A DNA stretch of 64,000 nucleotides from JAJFJD01 sp965228695 (GTDB taxonomy: Bacteria; Pseudomonadota; Alphaproteobacteria; UBA8366), in contig CBDDIB010000002.1 in the NCBI GenBank assembly GCA_965228695.1, positions 3,906,001 to 3,970,000 of the forward strand, in the 5' to 3' direction. A program made the position numbers and the translations under genes. Below the pieces are notes generated by a model. That model did not search any database. It saw only the letters and a program-made list of their open reading frames with translations, and was not told where the DNA came from. Shown here piece after piece: positions 35,785 to 45,308 of this stretch (position 1 is the stretch's first letter; every line of letters starts with the position of its first letter).

Positions 35785-37122
35785 ATGAGAACCGACGCGA
35801 TCCTGCACCCGGATTTCAAGGATCAACCTTATTGGTGGGAAGCCGCCGCGCCGACGGCGCTCGACGACGCCGATCCGCCCGCCCACGCCGATATTTTGAT
35901 CGTCGGCGGCGGGTATTCCGGCCTGAGCGCTGCGCTGGAACTCGCCCGTGCCGGCCGCAGCGTGGTCGTCGCGGAAGCCGAATTGTTCGGCCACGGGGCC
36001 AGTTCGCGGAACGGCGGCGGCGTCAGCGCCGGGGTCAACCTGGGCAAAGGCATCGCCGGCGGGTCGAGCAAGACCGGCACGCAATCCGAAATTTCCCGGC
36101 GCTTGGATGCGCTGATGGGCGAAAGCCGCGCCGCCTTCGACCTGGTCGGCACGTTGGTGGAGCGGGAGAAGATCGACTGTCATTACGAAAAACGCGGCCG
36201 CCTCGTCGGCGCCTACACGCCGAAACATTTCGCCGGATTCGAAGCGAAGGCGGAGGCGCTCAACCGGCTCTGCAATGCGGGGGCGAAACTCCTGCCCCGC
36301 GACCGGTTGCGCGAGGAGATGGATAGCGACTTCTATCACGGCGGCATGACGATTGCGCAGGCCGCGAAGATCCACCCGTCGCTGTACCACCGGGGTCTCT
36401 TGGATGCCTGCGCCCGCACCGGGGTGCATCTTTGCGCGAACACCAGGGTCGAGGCGGTCACCGGCGGCCGCGGCGGATTCACCGTCTCCACTTCCAAAGG
36501 GACGGTGCAATGCGCGGAGACGATGATCGGCACCAACGGCTATACCGGCTCGCTGACCCCGGACCTGCGGAAATCGCTGGTGCCCGCGACCTCGCATATC
36601 ATCGTGACCGAGGAATTGCCCGACGACCTGGCGCAAAGCCTGATCCCCAACGGCCGCACGATTTCGGAGACGCCGCGCGTGCTCTGCTACTACCGCATGA
36701 CGCCGGATGGGAAGCGCATGATGTTCGGCGGCCGCGCCCGTTTTACCGACGTGGACCCGAAACGGCGCGCACGACTGATGCACGCCATGATGACCGAGCG
36801 TTTCCCGCAGATGAAGGACGTTCGGGTGACGCATTCGTGGACCGGCTTCGTCGCCTTCACCTACGACTACCTGCCGCATCTGGGCCGCTACAAGGACATG
36901 CACTATTGCCTTGGCTGCAATGGCAGCGGCGTCGCGATGATGACCTATCTCGGCAACCTGGTGGCGCGGCGCATCCTGCAGAACGACGAGTTGGACAGCG
37001 CCTTCGTCGGTCTCGACATGCCGAAGGTGCCGGTGCCGGGCTACACCGGCGATCCATGGTTCCTGCCGATCATCGGCGGCTGGTATCGCTTCCTCGACCG
37101 GTTGGACCGGATGCGAGCGTAA
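35785..37122 (+). CDS. FAD-dependent oxidoreductase (DAO, PuuB-like)
   Basis: A 445-residue flavoenzyme. The nucleotide site is ADILIVGGGYSGLSAALELARAGRSVVVAEAE, followed by GASSRNGGGVSAG, typical of the PuuB/gamma-glutamylputrescine-oxidase-like group. The opening LHPDFKDQPYWWEAA is also typical of that group. The C-terminal part has THSWTGFVAFTYDYLPHLG and GCNGSGVAMMTYLGNLVA. It likely oxidises a primary or secondary amine. A GNAT acetyltransferase gene follows after 4 bp, so they are one unit. Whether its product relates to the gamma-glutamyl chemistry of the GGT proteins is speculation. Confidence 0.9.
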   Translation: MRTDAILHPDFKDQPYWWEAAAPTALDDADPPAHADILIVGGGYSGLSAALELARAGRSVVVAEAELFGHGASSRNGGGVSAGVNLGKGIAGGSSKTGTQSEISRRLDALMGESRAAFDLVGTLVEREKIDCHYEKRGRLVGAYTPKHFAGFEAKAEALNRLCNAGAKLLPRDRLREEMDSDFYHGGMTIAQAAKIHPSLYHRGLLDACARTGVHLCANTRVEAVTGGRGGFTVSTSKGTVQCAETMIGTNGYTGSLTPDLRKSLVPATSHIIVTEELPDDLAQSLIPNGRTISETPRVLCYYRMTPDGKRMMFGGRARFTDVDPKRRARLMHAMMTERFPQMKDVRVTHSWTGFVAFTYDYLPHLGRYKDMHYCLGCNGSGVAMMTYLGNLVARRILQNDELDSAFVGLDMPKVPVPGYTGDPWFLPIIGGWYRFLDRLDRMRA

Positions 37123-37126
37123 GGCG

Positions 37127-37564
37127 ATGGCCGACGCGTTAACTATTCGCCGCGCCGAGGGCGACGACGACATTGCCGCCTGCCTCGCCCTCCGCCGCAC
37201 TGTTTTCATCGAGGAACAAGGCGTCGCCGAGGATCTGGAAGTCGATGGGCTGGATAGTAGGTGCATGCATGTCCTCGCGATGCACGACGGCGTGCCGATC
37301 GCAACCGCCCGCGTCCGGATCCTGGAGGATGTCGCGAAAATTCAGCGAGTCTGCGTGTTACCTATGCATCGTGGAAAGGGCATTGGCGCGGCGGTTATGC
37401 GGTTCATCCTGACCGAAGTCGCGGCCGCCCCTTCGGTCAGGACGGCGCGGCTCGGCGCTCAGATTGACGCCCTCGACTTTTACCGAAAACTCGGGTTTAC
37501 CCCGGTCGACCCGGAATATTGGGAAGCCGGCATCCGGCATCAAGACATGGAGACCGGGCTTTAG
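37127..37564 (+). CDS. GNAT-family N-acetyltransferase
   Basis: A 145-residue acetyltransferase. The acetyl-CoA site is QRVCVLPMHRGKGIGAAVMRFI (motif A, R-G-K-G-I-G), followed by RLGAQIDALDFYRKLGFTPV (motif B), the layout of ElaA/YjcF-like proteins. Its ATG is 4 bp after the DAO stop, indicating co-transcription. It converges on the minus-strand gene at 37566 with one base between stops. Confidence 0.9.
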   Translation: MADALTIRRAEGDDDIAACLALRRTVFIEEQGVAEDLEVDGLDSRCMHVLAMHDGVPIATARVRILEDVAKIQRVCVLPMHRGKGIGAAVMRFILTEVAAAPSVRTARLGAQIDALDFYRKLGFTPVDPEYWEAGIRHQDMETGL

Positions 37565-37565
37565 G

Positions 37566-38651
37566 TCAAACGATCACGGCATCCACGGACCGGCGCAAGG
37601 ATTTCGGCATCACCGGGCCATATCCATAGCGGACCACCAGATTGGGCCGCCGGTCCCCGGCCCCCAGAAACGACTGCAACGCGCGCCGAACCGACGGCAC
37701 TTCGACCGCTTGGTTGAGGAAGGCGTGTTTGAGTCCATCGACAGTCGCCTGAAGGGCGAACCGCTGATACGCGCGGCCGGCGTTGAACCAACCTTCCCGA
37801 TTATCGGTTGCAGCGACGAAGATGACGATCCCGGCGGAGGAGCGAACCTGCTTCGCGTATTTGTCGTTCTCGATTTCCTTGTCGAAGAAGACACCGAACA
37901 ACCGCCGGCCCAACCATGCGGGCATCGTAGGATTGCCCGACGAAGCCGCGTATAGCCCATCGCGTGTTGCCGCCGCGTCATCGGGATTGAACCGTATCCA
38001 ATCACGCAGTTCCTCGACGAAAGCGGGGTCATCGATCTGCCGGCTATTGCCGTCAATGACAAGTTCAAGAACCGCCTCCATCCGTTTGGTATCCGTGACA
38101 AAAATGGCTTCAATGCCATAAGCGGACGCAGCATTCGTCAACCCGCGAACGACATGCGGCGGAACCGGTCGACGATCATAGATCACCCTGCTGCACTGCC
38201 GCTTTGGGATGGCCGCAAACAGGTTGCTCTCGTCACGGGTCGCAGGTCGGATGTTCACGCGCCCCTGGCCGGCAGGTGTGAACCGCACCTCCCCGGCCAT
38301 GCCACGCGCCCGAGCGGCGAGGCTCAGGTTTTCCGACGCGCAGCCGAGACTGGCATAGAGGTGATGATCGTCCGGATCGACCACGGGCGTCCGGCGCGCG
38401 AAATCCGGCAACACGACGATATCGTCGCGATGGGCACGAAACTGCCAGGGTTGCGTATTATGTCCGTTCGCCGCCAACGTGGCGTACCGGACCAAATCCC
38501 GGATTTCCGGTTTGGCCGGCACAGTCTGAGTCATCTCGTCCAATACCGCGGCATAGGCGGAATCTTCATAGGTGCACCCGCCGAACGGCGCGGCCGCTAG
38601 ACTCGCCCCGGAAGCAGCCAAGAAAGATCGCCGGTTAAAGGCCAAACCCAT
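37566..38651 (-). CDS. Tat-exported nitroreductase-like (Acg family) protein
   Basis: A 361-residue protein with a twin-arginine signal NRRSFLAASGASLAAAP, and a Cys in the lipobox-like FGGC (C26), so it may be an exported lipoprotein. The body has the split nitroreductase fold of Acg/Rv-like proteins: LVRYATLAANGHNTQPWQF for FMN binding at the start, PKRQCSRVIYDRRPVP in the middle and a final RRPNLVVRYGYGP. Tat export fits a cofactor-loaded FMN protein. AAGGAGAG precedes the ATG. No electron-donor gene adjoins. Confidence 0.85.
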   Translation of the reverse strand: MGLAFNRRSFLAASGASLAAAPFGGCTYEDSAYAAVLDEMTQTVPAKPEIRDLVRYATLAANGHNTQPWQFRAHRDDIVVLPDFARRTPVVDPDDHHLYASLGCASENLSLAARARGMAGEVRFTPAGQGRVNIRPATRDESNLFAAIPKRQCSRVIYDRRPVPPHVVRGLTNAASAYGIEAIFVTDTKRMEAVLELVIDGNSRQIDDPAFVEELRDWIRFNPDDAAATRDGLYAASSGNPTMPAWLGRRLFGVFFDKEIENDKYAKQVRSSAGIVIFVAATDNREGWFNAGRAYQRFALQATVDGLKHAFLNQAVEVPSVRRALQSFLGAGDRRPNLVVRYGYGPVMPKSLRRSVDAVIV

Positions 38652-38827
38652 GTCTGCATCTCTCCTTGAGCGACGCCGCCGGTATCCTGAACGACTGTAG
38701 GACAGCCCTCCTTGACATCGATCAAAGCCATGCCGGCGGAGCGATGAAGAGCGTTGATTTTATTGTTCAATTAATCAATTTGCTTTAGACAATCTCAAAT
38801 TGGAATGTTTCGAAGGGAATTCCCGTA

Positions 38828-39421
38828 ATGATTGGTAGCGCCCGTAGGTTTTTCTGTCTTGTGCTGGTCTCTTTTCCGTTAGTCGCCTGCGGCACCACCG
38901 CCGTCACGCTCAAATACGACCCCGCCAACGTGCAACAAGCAGCGGCATCCGCCCAGCAATCCATCGCGATCGCATCGGTGACGGACAAGCGCAAGCATGA
39001 TCCAAACTGGCTCGGCGCAATCCGGGGCGGGTTCGGTAATCCACTTAAGACGCTTGAAACGTCAATGCCGGTTAAAGACCTCGTTGCCGCCGTCTATACC
39101 GACGGGCTAAAGGCGCGTGGACTGCTGGCGGAGGGAACGCCGCGATACGACATGCATATCGTCGTCAATCAATATGACAGCAACCAATTTGTCCGGCGCG
39201 AGGCCCATGCGCGTTTCGCGGTGACGCTGAAGGATAAGTCGTCCGGCGCGGCGGTCTTCGAAAAGGGAGTTGCCGCCGACAAGGTGGATGGCAGCCTGCT
39301 TGCGGTGGACACCGGCGTATTCGCCGACGTCGAAGATCTCCGCATGATTGCCAATCAAGTGTTGCAGGAAGCGGTCGACAAGACCCTCGACGACGAAGCC
39401 TTCCTCGCGAAAATCAAATAG
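38828..39421 (+). CDS. Hypothetical lipoprotein (YajG-like)
   Basis: A 197-residue protein with a lipoprotein signal: basic start, hydrophobic core, and lipobox LVAC with C21 as the modified residue. The mature part has an alternating strand-helix pattern (TVAIASVTDKRKH... and VKDLVAAVYTDGLKARG) like YajG and related outer-membrane lipoproteins. It sits downstream of an AT-rich promoter region; GAAGGG precedes the ATG. No function is known. Confidence 0.75.
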   Translation: MIGSARRFFCLVLVSFPLVACGTTAVTLKYDPANVQQAAASAQQSIAIASVTDKRKHDPNWLGAIRGGFGNPLKTLETSMPVKDLVAAVYTDGLKARGLLAEGTPRYDMHIVVNQYDSNQFVRREAHARFAVTLKDKSSGAAVFEKGVAADKVDGSLLAVDTGVFADVEDLRMIANQVLQEAVDKTLDDEAFLAKIK

Positions 39422-39448
39422 AACCAGAGAGCAGCTGCCACCCCAACG

Positions 39449-40834
39449 TCACGGCGCCCCCAGAAGCGCGACCACGGCCGCGGGTGCACCTGTCGTATCA
39501 AGTGCCATGACCGCATCGGCGATGGCATCCACCCGGTCCGCGCGATAGACCCGCCCCGCGTTGAAGCGGAACTTGTCGGTGATGGCATCGTCCGTCAGCG
39601 GGCGTTTTTCCGACCCCAGGTGATGCGCCTCGTAGCGGTCGATCTCGCGACCGTCCCGCAACCGTGCCCGCAAGCCGCCGGAAAAATACTGGGGAAACAG
39701 CGAGTCCGGATCGAGTTCGTAGCGAATGCGCTCCCGCAGCGCCCGGATGTCCGGATCGTCCAAGGCGTCGGCCTCGCATTCGGCCAGGGTCATCTGACCC
39801 CGCGCCAGCGCCGTCGCCGTCAGGTGATAGATGCTGAAGATACCCGCATGCTCGTTCGGCGGATGGCGGCGCTCGTCATCCGGTTCGCAGAGTAACGGCA
39901 CCTGGCGCTCGTTGACGAGGACGGTGATCTCGTCCACGTCGGCGGGCCGCACGCCGTCCTCCGTGTTCAGGCGGATTGCGCAATCGACGATGCTGTGCGC
40001 GTGATGCACCAGCGGAAACGGCTTGATCGCAACGATCCCGAATTCCCAGTCGCCGCCGAGCCCCTTCGTCATCGCCGCCGCGTCGACGGCGGTATCCGGC
40101 CCGAACACCATGTTGAACAGGCCATGCGCGCCTTCAAAGGGTCGCCGGGTTCCCTTCACGCCCTCGGCGGCCATCACCGCCGACGTCAGGCCGGCCGCGG
40201 CGCTGAGGCCCGCATTGTACCGCTTGCCCCAGGCGCCTTCCTTTATGCCTTCAAGCGATCCGCCCATCATGGTCAACGCGATCCCTTGCGCGGCAACCAT
40301 CGCATCCCGGTCCGCGCCGAGCAGCTTGCACGCCGCCAACCCGGTGCCGAAGCCGTTCAACAACCCGGACGTCGAATAGCCGCGTTGGGCGAACGGCTTC
40401 CCCGCCGCCCCCAACCCGATCCGCGCGCCAATCTCCATCGCGATCACATAGGCGGTCAGCAGGTCGCGTCCCGCCGCGTCCTCGCACGCGCCCAACGCCA
40501 GGACCAACGGCACGGCCCCGCCGGAAATGTGATTCAGCGTCGGCGTGTAGGTATCGTCGTAATCCAACGTGTTGGCGAGGCCGGCGTTGAAGACGACCGA
40601 GTCGCGTAATCCAAGCGTTTCCGCCTGTCCATACGCCACGGACCCGCCGCCGTCGAGCCGCTGGAACGCCGCCAAGCTGCGCGCCGCGAAGTCGGACTGC
40701 GACGCCGCCAGCGCCACACCGATCGTGTCGAGGATGTGCAGTTTCGCCTTCTCGACCAGATCAGCCGGAATGCCGTCGAAGCGGATCGCCGCCGCGAAAT
40801 CCGCGTAACGTTCGGAAATGGTGGGGTCGGTCAT
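39449..40834 (-). CDS. MmgE/PrpD family protein
   Basis: A 461-residue protein of the 2-methylcitrate-dehydratase-like family. It opens ISERYADFAAAIRFDGIPADLVEKAKLHILDTIGVALAAS and has YDDTYTPTLNHISGGAVPLVLALG, NGFGTGLAACKLLG, and YNAGLSAAAGLTSAVMAAEG. Members dehydrate or isomerise tricarboxylates; many are of unknown activity. It is followed upstream by a small EthD-like gene on the same strand, 32 bp apart. Confidence 0.9.
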   Translation of the reverse strand: MTDPTISERYADFAAAIRFDGIPADLVEKAKLHILDTIGVALAASQSDFAARSLAAFQRLDGGGSVAYGQAETLGLRDSVVFNAGLANTLDYDDTYTPTLNHISGGAVPLVLALGACEDAAGRDLLTAYVIAMEIGARIGLGAAGKPFAQRGYSTSGLLNGFGTGLAACKLLGADRDAMVAAQGIALTMMGGSLEGIKEGAWGKRYNAGLSAAAGLTSAVMAAEGVKGTRRPFEGAHGLFNMVFGPDTAVDAAAMTKGLGGDWEFGIVAIKPFPLVHHAHSIVDCAIRLNTEDGVRPADVDEITVLVNERQVPLLCEPDDERRHPPNEHAGIFSIYHLTATALARGQMTLAECEADALDDPDIRALRERIRYELDPDSLFPQYFSGGLRARLRDGREIDRYEAHHLGSEKRPLTDDAITDKFRFNAGRVYRADRVDAIADAVMALDTTGAPAAVVALLGAP

Positions 40835-40866
40835 CTATGCGCCGTGAATTCGGTGCCGCCGGAGCA

Positions 40867-41169
40867 TCACATCTTGCGGAACACGCCGCGCCGCAGCGTG
40901 GCGATATGTTTGCGCACACCCATCCAGCCGGGCGTCGTCGCCTTGGCCTGCCATTCTTCGGATTCCGGCAGTTCCGGCGTTTCGATCTCGTAGATCGCGA
41001 GATAGCGCAGCATGTCGGTGCCCGCCCGCTCCAGTTCGTAGCGCTGCCCGCTGATCACGCCCGGCACGCTGAGCAGGCTCGGGACGTGTTCGGAATCGTA
41101 GAGCTTGTTGAATTCCGCGTCGTGTTCTTCGGGGACGTCGATCTGCACGATCAGAATGTAATTGGACAT
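40867..41169 (-). CDS. EthD-like dimeric alpha-beta barrel protein
   Basis: A 100-residue protein. The start IQIDVPEEHDAEFNKLYDSEHVPSLLSVPGVISGQRYE resembles EthD and other short ferredoxin-fold proteins that bind or degrade aromatic or keto compounds. GGGAGGAA precedes the ATG at 41169. It is probably co-transcribed with the MmgE/PrpD gene downstream, which may act on its product. Confidence 0.7.
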   Translation of the reverse strand: MSNYILIVQIDVPEEHDAEFNKLYDSEHVPSLLSVPGVISGQRYELERAGTDMLRYLAIYEIETPELPESEEWQAKATTPGWMGVRKHIATLRRGVFRKM

Positions 41170-41321
41170 CGATGGGTTCCTCCCTCGCGTTGATGGCATT
41201 TGCGGCAGTGTAGACCGACTTGGCCCGCCAAACACAATCCACATCTCCAATTATCTACTAGTAGTCTCACGATTTCGGGCATTCGGCGATCCACGCTATG
41301 AATGAAGGGCAGAAAGAAAGG

Positions 41322-42560
41322 ATGTGCGCCGTGCAACCGTTGAAAGACATTCGTGTCCTCGCCGTCACCGTCTATCTGGCGGGGCCGTTTCTAAGCATGA
41401 CCCTCGCCCGTTTCGGCGCCGAGGTGATCAAGGTGGAGATTCCCGGCATCGGCGATTCGGTGCGCGGTATCGGCCCCTATGCCGGCCCCGAAGGCATTCA
41501 TCCGACGCGTCGGACCGAGGACGACATCGCCACGAAATTCCTGAAGCGCACGCAAGGGGTGAAATCCCTCACGCTCAACCTCAAGGATCCTGCCGGGCGT
41601 GAAATCTTCCTCGACTTGGCGAAGGAATCGGATGTCGTCATCGAGAACCTGTCCCCCGGATCGATGAGGCGGCTCGGACTCGGCTATGACGATGTTTCAA
41701 AGGTCAATCCGGGGATCGTCTACTGCTCGATTTCCGGCTATGGCCAGGAAGGTCCCTATGCCGAGAATCCGGCGCACGACCACCAGATCCAGGCGATGGG
41801 CGGGATGATGGACATCAACGGCCATCCCGACGGGCCGCCGACCCGCGTAGGCGTCTTCGTCAGCGATCTCGCGACGCCGCTCTATTGCGCCTATTCGATC
41901 CTCGCCGCGCTGCGCCACAAGGACCAGACCGGCGAAGGCCAATATCTCGACGCATCGATGATCGATACGTTGGCCACGCTGATGTTCATGGAACCGCTGG
42001 AGGAAGCCGTGGAACTCGGCCAGCCAGTGCGCGTCGGCAACGACAGCCGCACCAGTCCGACCGGAATGTACCGCACGAAGGACGCCGACATCATCATCAC
42101 CGCCGCGGGCTTGGGACAATGGACCGGCTTGTGCGAAGCGCTTGACGCACCGGAATGGCTGGAAGACCCGCGCTTCGATCCGGCCGGTGAACGCGACAAG
42201 CATCTGCATGAACTGCGCGCCGAAATTCAGAAACGCATCGGCGTGATGACCTGCGCCGAGGCCATCGAAAAACTCAACAAGGCCGATGTCCCGGTCGCGC
42301 CCGTGCGCACGTTGGACCAGATCATCGCCGACGATCATTTCCGCGACCGGGGCTCCCTGAAACCCATGCGCCACGCCAAACTCGACGCACCGGTCGACGG
42401 CCGCGTCGTCGCGGGATACCCGATCAACTTCTCCAGCGGCCCCCTGCCCGACCTGCCCGGCGCCCCGACGCTCGGCATGCACACCGACGAAATTCTCGGC
42501 GACGTGTTGGGGCTAAGCGCGGAAGCGCGCGCGAAGTTGCGGGAAGACGGGGTTATCTGA
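41322..42560 (+). CDS. CaiB/BaiF family CoA-transferase
   Basis: A family III CoA-transferase of about 410 residues. PLKDIRVLAVTVYLAGPFLSMTLARFGAEVIKVE is the family opening, followed by VKSLTLNLKDPAGREIFLDL, YCSISGYGQEGPY and D in MGGMMDINGHPDGPP, the catalytic Asp. These enzymes move CoA between carboxylic acids. The exact start is uncertain: ATG 41298, ATG 41322 and GTG 41331 are all possible; the last has AAAGGA at a good distance. A terminator follows at 42576. Confidence 0.9.
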   Translation: MCAVQPLKDIRVLAVTVYLAGPFLSMTLARFGAEVIKVEIPGIGDSVRGIGPYAGPEGIHPTRRTEDDIATKFLKRTQGVKSLTLNLKDPAGREIFLDLAKESDVVIENLSPGSMRRLGLGYDDVSKVNPGIVYCSISGYGQEGPYAENPAHDHQIQAMGGMMDINGHPDGPPTRVGVFVSDLATPLYCAYSILAALRHKDQTGEGQYLDASMIDTLATLMFMEPLEEAVELGQPVRVGNDSRTSPTGMYRTKDADIIITAAGLGQWTGLCEALDAPEWLEDPRFDPAGERDKHLHELRAEIQKRIGVMTCAEAIEKLNKADVPVAPVRTLDQIIADDHFRDRGSLKPMRHAKLDAPVDGRVVAGYPINFSSGPLPDLPGAPTLGMHTDEILGDVLGLSAEARAKLREDGVI

Positions 42561-42575
42561 CGACGCAAAAAATGA

Positions 42576-42612
42576 AAACGGCGCTCCCCGAAACCGGGAA
42601 GCGCCGTTGTTG
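42576..42612 (-). terminator. Intrinsic terminator between CoA-transferase and DUF1508 genes
   Basis: Arms AACGGCGCT (42577-42585) and AGCGCCGTT (42600-42608) pair perfectly, extended by CCC/GGG. On the minus strand the stem is followed by TTTTCATTTTTT, a good T-run, so it ends the minus-strand DUF1508 transcript. It may also stop the CoA-transferase transcript from the other side. Confidence 0.85.
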
Positions 42613-42630
42613 CCCACACTTTACGCTGAA

Positions 42631-42966
42631 TCAGCCGGTCTGATCGTCGACCGACGCGCCCGGCGCGTTTTTCTTCACGGACTCGATGCCGTTGTCCCGC
42701 GCCGACGTGCTTTCATAGCTTTCGCTGGTGCCGATCACCTGTTTATTCGCGGCCAGCAAGTTGAACATGTGCTTGCCGGAATTCGTCTCCTTGCGCTCGT
42801 AGCTGGCATCGTCGCCGGCATTCTTCATGACCGACTCGATCCCGTTCGTCGCGCTGGCCTTCTGCTTGTAGCCTTCGCTGGCAAGGATGTTTTGACCGTT
42901 GCTCGCCTTCAGGCGAAAGCGAAACTCGCCGCCCTTGTCTTTGTAGAGTTCGAATTTCCCTGACAT
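42631..42966 (-). CDS. DUF1508 (YegP-like) protein
   Basis: A 111-residue protein made of two tandem DUF1508 repeats: FELYKDKGGEFRFRLKASNG (about 3-22, ending in NGIESVMKNA) and HMFNLLAANKQVIGTSESY (about 58-76, ending in NGIESVKKNA). YegP-like proteins are small and of unknown function, often stress-induced. It has its own terminator at 42576-42612 and no adjacent co-oriented gene. Confidence 0.88.
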   Translation of the reverse strand: MSGKFELYKDKGGEFRFRLKASNGQNILASEGYKQKASATNGIESVMKNAGDDASYERKETNSGKHMFNLLAANKQVIGTSESYESTSARDNGIESVKKNAPGASVDDQTG

Positions 42967-43321
42967 CTGCTAATGGTCTCCCTGAATTAAATGAACTTTT
43001 TCGATTCGCGGTACCACGTGAAAATTCCGTGGCACTCGTTCCCGTTTAATAAACCAAAGCGCGTTGGATTGCGAAGGGTGCACGTAAAGTATGAAGCGAT
43101 CGCACCACAAACTGCGTCGCAAGGGATTTGGAAAGGCAACGAATCGGCATCTCGAAATTATCGCCGTAAAGGCCGTTAAATAATCAGTAACCATACCGAA
43201 GTAAAAACAGCGTCAATAAATGTTGATGCCAGCGTAGCTTGCTTTCAACATGGCATGCGCCATATATGCAGAAGAAGGGGCACAGGGGGCCAGACCAACG
43301 CGACCAACCGCGGAGGATACG
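42967..43321. other. Intergenic region upstream of the tyrosine-degradation operon
   Basis: This is a 355-bp gap, AT-richer in its middle, with promoters expected on both strands. Visible sites are the GGAGG ribosome site of HPPD (about 43312-43316) and AGGGAGA before the DUF1508 gene. No inverted repeat strong enough to name as an operator was found. The open frame starting at 43250 is an out-of-family extension of HPPD. Confidence 0.5.
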
Positions 43322-44434
43322 ATGGCCACAACGCACAGACCCGTTACGGTGACGCACGACGCCGCCGCGCCCGAAAACTGGACCAATCCCGCCGGGACCG
43401 ACGGCTTCGAATTCGTCGAATACACCGCGGAAGACACCGCCGCGCTCGGCGCACTGTTCGAATCCATGGGGTTCGACGCGGTCGCCCGACACCGCTCCAA
43501 GGATGTCACGCTCTACCGTCAGAACGACATCAATTTCATCGTCAACGCCGAACCCGAGAGCTTTGCGCAATCCTTTGCCCGCGTGCACGGACCGTCGGCC
43601 TGCGCGATGGCGTTCCGCGTGCGCAACGCGGCCAGCGCCTATGAACACCTGATCGCCGCCGGCGCGAAACCCCACCATGGTCGTGTCGGACCGATGGAGT
43701 TGAACATCCCCGCGATCAAGGGGATCGGCGACAGCCTGATCTATCTGGTCGACCGCTACCGCGAACAGTCGATCTACGACGTGGATTTCGTGCCGACCGG
43801 TGGCGCGGAACTGCGGACACCGCACGGCGTCGGCCTGACCTATGTGGATCACCTGACGCACAACGTCTTTCAGGGCCGCATGGACCGGTGGGCCGAGTTC
43901 TACGAGCGGCTCTTCAACTTCCGGCAGATCCGATATTTCGACATCGAGGGCAAGCTGACCGGCCTGCACAGCCGCGCCATGACCAGCCCGTGCGGCAAGA
44001 TTCGCATCCCGATCAACGAATCCGCCGACGACAAGTCGCAGATCGCGGAATACCTCGAAGCCTATAACGGCGAAGGCATCCAGCATATCGCGCTCGGTAC
44101 CGACGACATCCACGCCACCGTCGAATTGCTGCGCGACCGCGGCATCGCCTTCATGGACCCGCCGCCGGACGATTACTATGCGGCAATCGACCGCCGCCTG
44201 CCGGACCACGGCGAGGACCTGGAACGGCTGCAGCGGAACGCAATCCTGATCGACGGCGCACCGACGCCGGACGGCGGCCGCCTGTTGCAGATCTTCACCG
44301 GCACCGTGATCGGACCCATCTTCTTCGAGATCATCCAGCGGAAGGGCGACGAAGGCTTCGGCGAAGGCAACTTCCAGGCCTTGTTCGAGGCGATGGAGCA
44401 GGATCAGATCCGCCGCGGGGAGCTATCCACATGA
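43322..44434 (+). CDS. hppD: 4-hydroxyphenylpyruvate dioxygenase
   Basis: A 370-residue Fe(II) dioxygenase that turns 4-hydroxyphenylpyruvate into homogentisate. The iron ligands are H177 (VDHLTHNV), H255 (IQHIALGTDD) and E336 (GPIFFEIIQRKG), with the C-terminal FGEGNFQALFEAMEQDQ that gates the site. Length and spacing match bacterial HPPD. The ATG at 43322 has GGAGG 6 nt upstream. It is the first gene of the operon, 27 bp before phhA. Confidence 0.95.
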   Translation: MATTHRPVTVTHDAAAPENWTNPAGTDGFEFVEYTAEDTAALGALFESMGFDAVARHRSKDVTLYRQNDINFIVNAEPESFAQSFARVHGPSACAMAFRVRNAASAYEHLIAAGAKPHHGRVGPMELNIPAIKGIGDSLIYLVDRYREQSIYDVDFVPTGGAELRTPHGVGLTYVDHLTHNVFQGRMDRWAEFYERLFNFRQIRYFDIEGKLTGLHSRAMTSPCGKIRIPINESADDKSQIAEYLEAYNGEGIQHIALGTDDIHATVELLRDRGIAFMDPPPDDYYAAIDRRLPDHGEDLERLQRNAILIDGAPTPDGGRLLQIFTGTVIGPIFFEIIQRKGDEGFGEGNFQALFEAMEQDQIRRGELST

Positions 44435-44461
44435 GCGCGGGCGTCGGAAGGACATAATTCG

Positions 44462-45292
44462 ATGGACGGGTCCGCCCCCAACGCCGCGACACCCCCGGCA
44501 AACGACTATGTCGTGGATCAGGGCTGGTCGGCCTACAGCGAGCAGGAACACGCCTTGTGGTGCCACCTGTTCGAGCGCCAATCCGAAATCCTGCCCGGCC
44601 GGGCCTGCGACGCGTTTCTCGACGGGTTACACCGGCTCGGCGTCGCCGCCGACGGGATCCCAGATTTCGAAAAGCTGTCCGACAGCCTCGATGACGCGAC
44701 CGGCTGGCGCATCGTTGCGGTGTCGGGCCTGGTGCCGGACGACGTCTTTTTCTGGCACCTTGCCAACCGCCGCTTTCCGGTGACGAACTGGATACGCACG
44801 CCGCAGCAGATGGATTATTTGCAGGAGCCGGATGTCTTCCACGACCTGTTCGGCCACGTGCCGCTGCTCACCGATCCGGTGTTCGCGAATTACATGCAGG
44901 CCTACGGCCGCGGCGGCTTGAAAGCGCTGCGGCTCGATGCGCTGCACTACCTCGCCCGGCTCTACTGGTACACTGTGGAATTCGGCTTGATCGATACAGC
45001 GGACGGGCTGCGCATCTATGGCTCGGGCATCATGTCGTCGCATACGGAATCGGCCTATTGCCTGGAAGATCCGGCGCCCAACCGGATCGGCTTCGACCTG
45101 CTGCGGATCATGCAGACCGATTACCGGATCGACGATTTGCAGGAGGTCTATTTCGTGATCGACTCTTTCGACCAGTTGTTCGATGCGACCCGCCCGGACT
45201 TCACCGCCTACTACGACGACCTCCGGCGTCGAGACGACCTCACGCCGCAGACCGTTCTGGAAACCGATACGCTGATATCGGCCGGGATTTAA
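44462..45292 (+). CDS. phhA: Phenylalanine 4-monooxygenase
   Basis: A 276-residue monodomain aromatic amino acid hydroxylase that makes tyrosine from phenylalanine with O2 and a pterin. Iron ligands H127 and H132 (EPDVFHDLFGHVPLL) and E173 (WYTVEFGL) keep the 5- and 41-residue spacing of the Chromobacterium enzyme. There is no N-terminal ACT domain, as usual in bacteria. No pterin-recycling dehydratase (PhhB) is in the operon. It lies between hppD and hmgA (27 and 16 bp gaps), an unusual internal position. Confidence 0.95.
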   Translation: MDGSAPNAATPPANDYVVDQGWSAYSEQEHALWCHLFERQSEILPGRACDAFLDGLHRLGVAADGIPDFEKLSDSLDDATGWRIVAVSGLVPDDVFFWHLANRRFPVTNWIRTPQQMDYLQEPDVFHDLFGHVPLLTDPVFANYMQAYGRGGLKALRLDALHYLARLYWYTVEFGLIDTADGLRIYGSGIMSSHTESAYCLEDPAPNRIGFDLLRIMQTDYRIDDLQEVYFVIDSFDQLFDATRPDFTAYYDDLRRRDDLTPQTVLETDTLISAGI

Positions 45293-45308
45293 GAGACAGG
45301 AGATTCCC

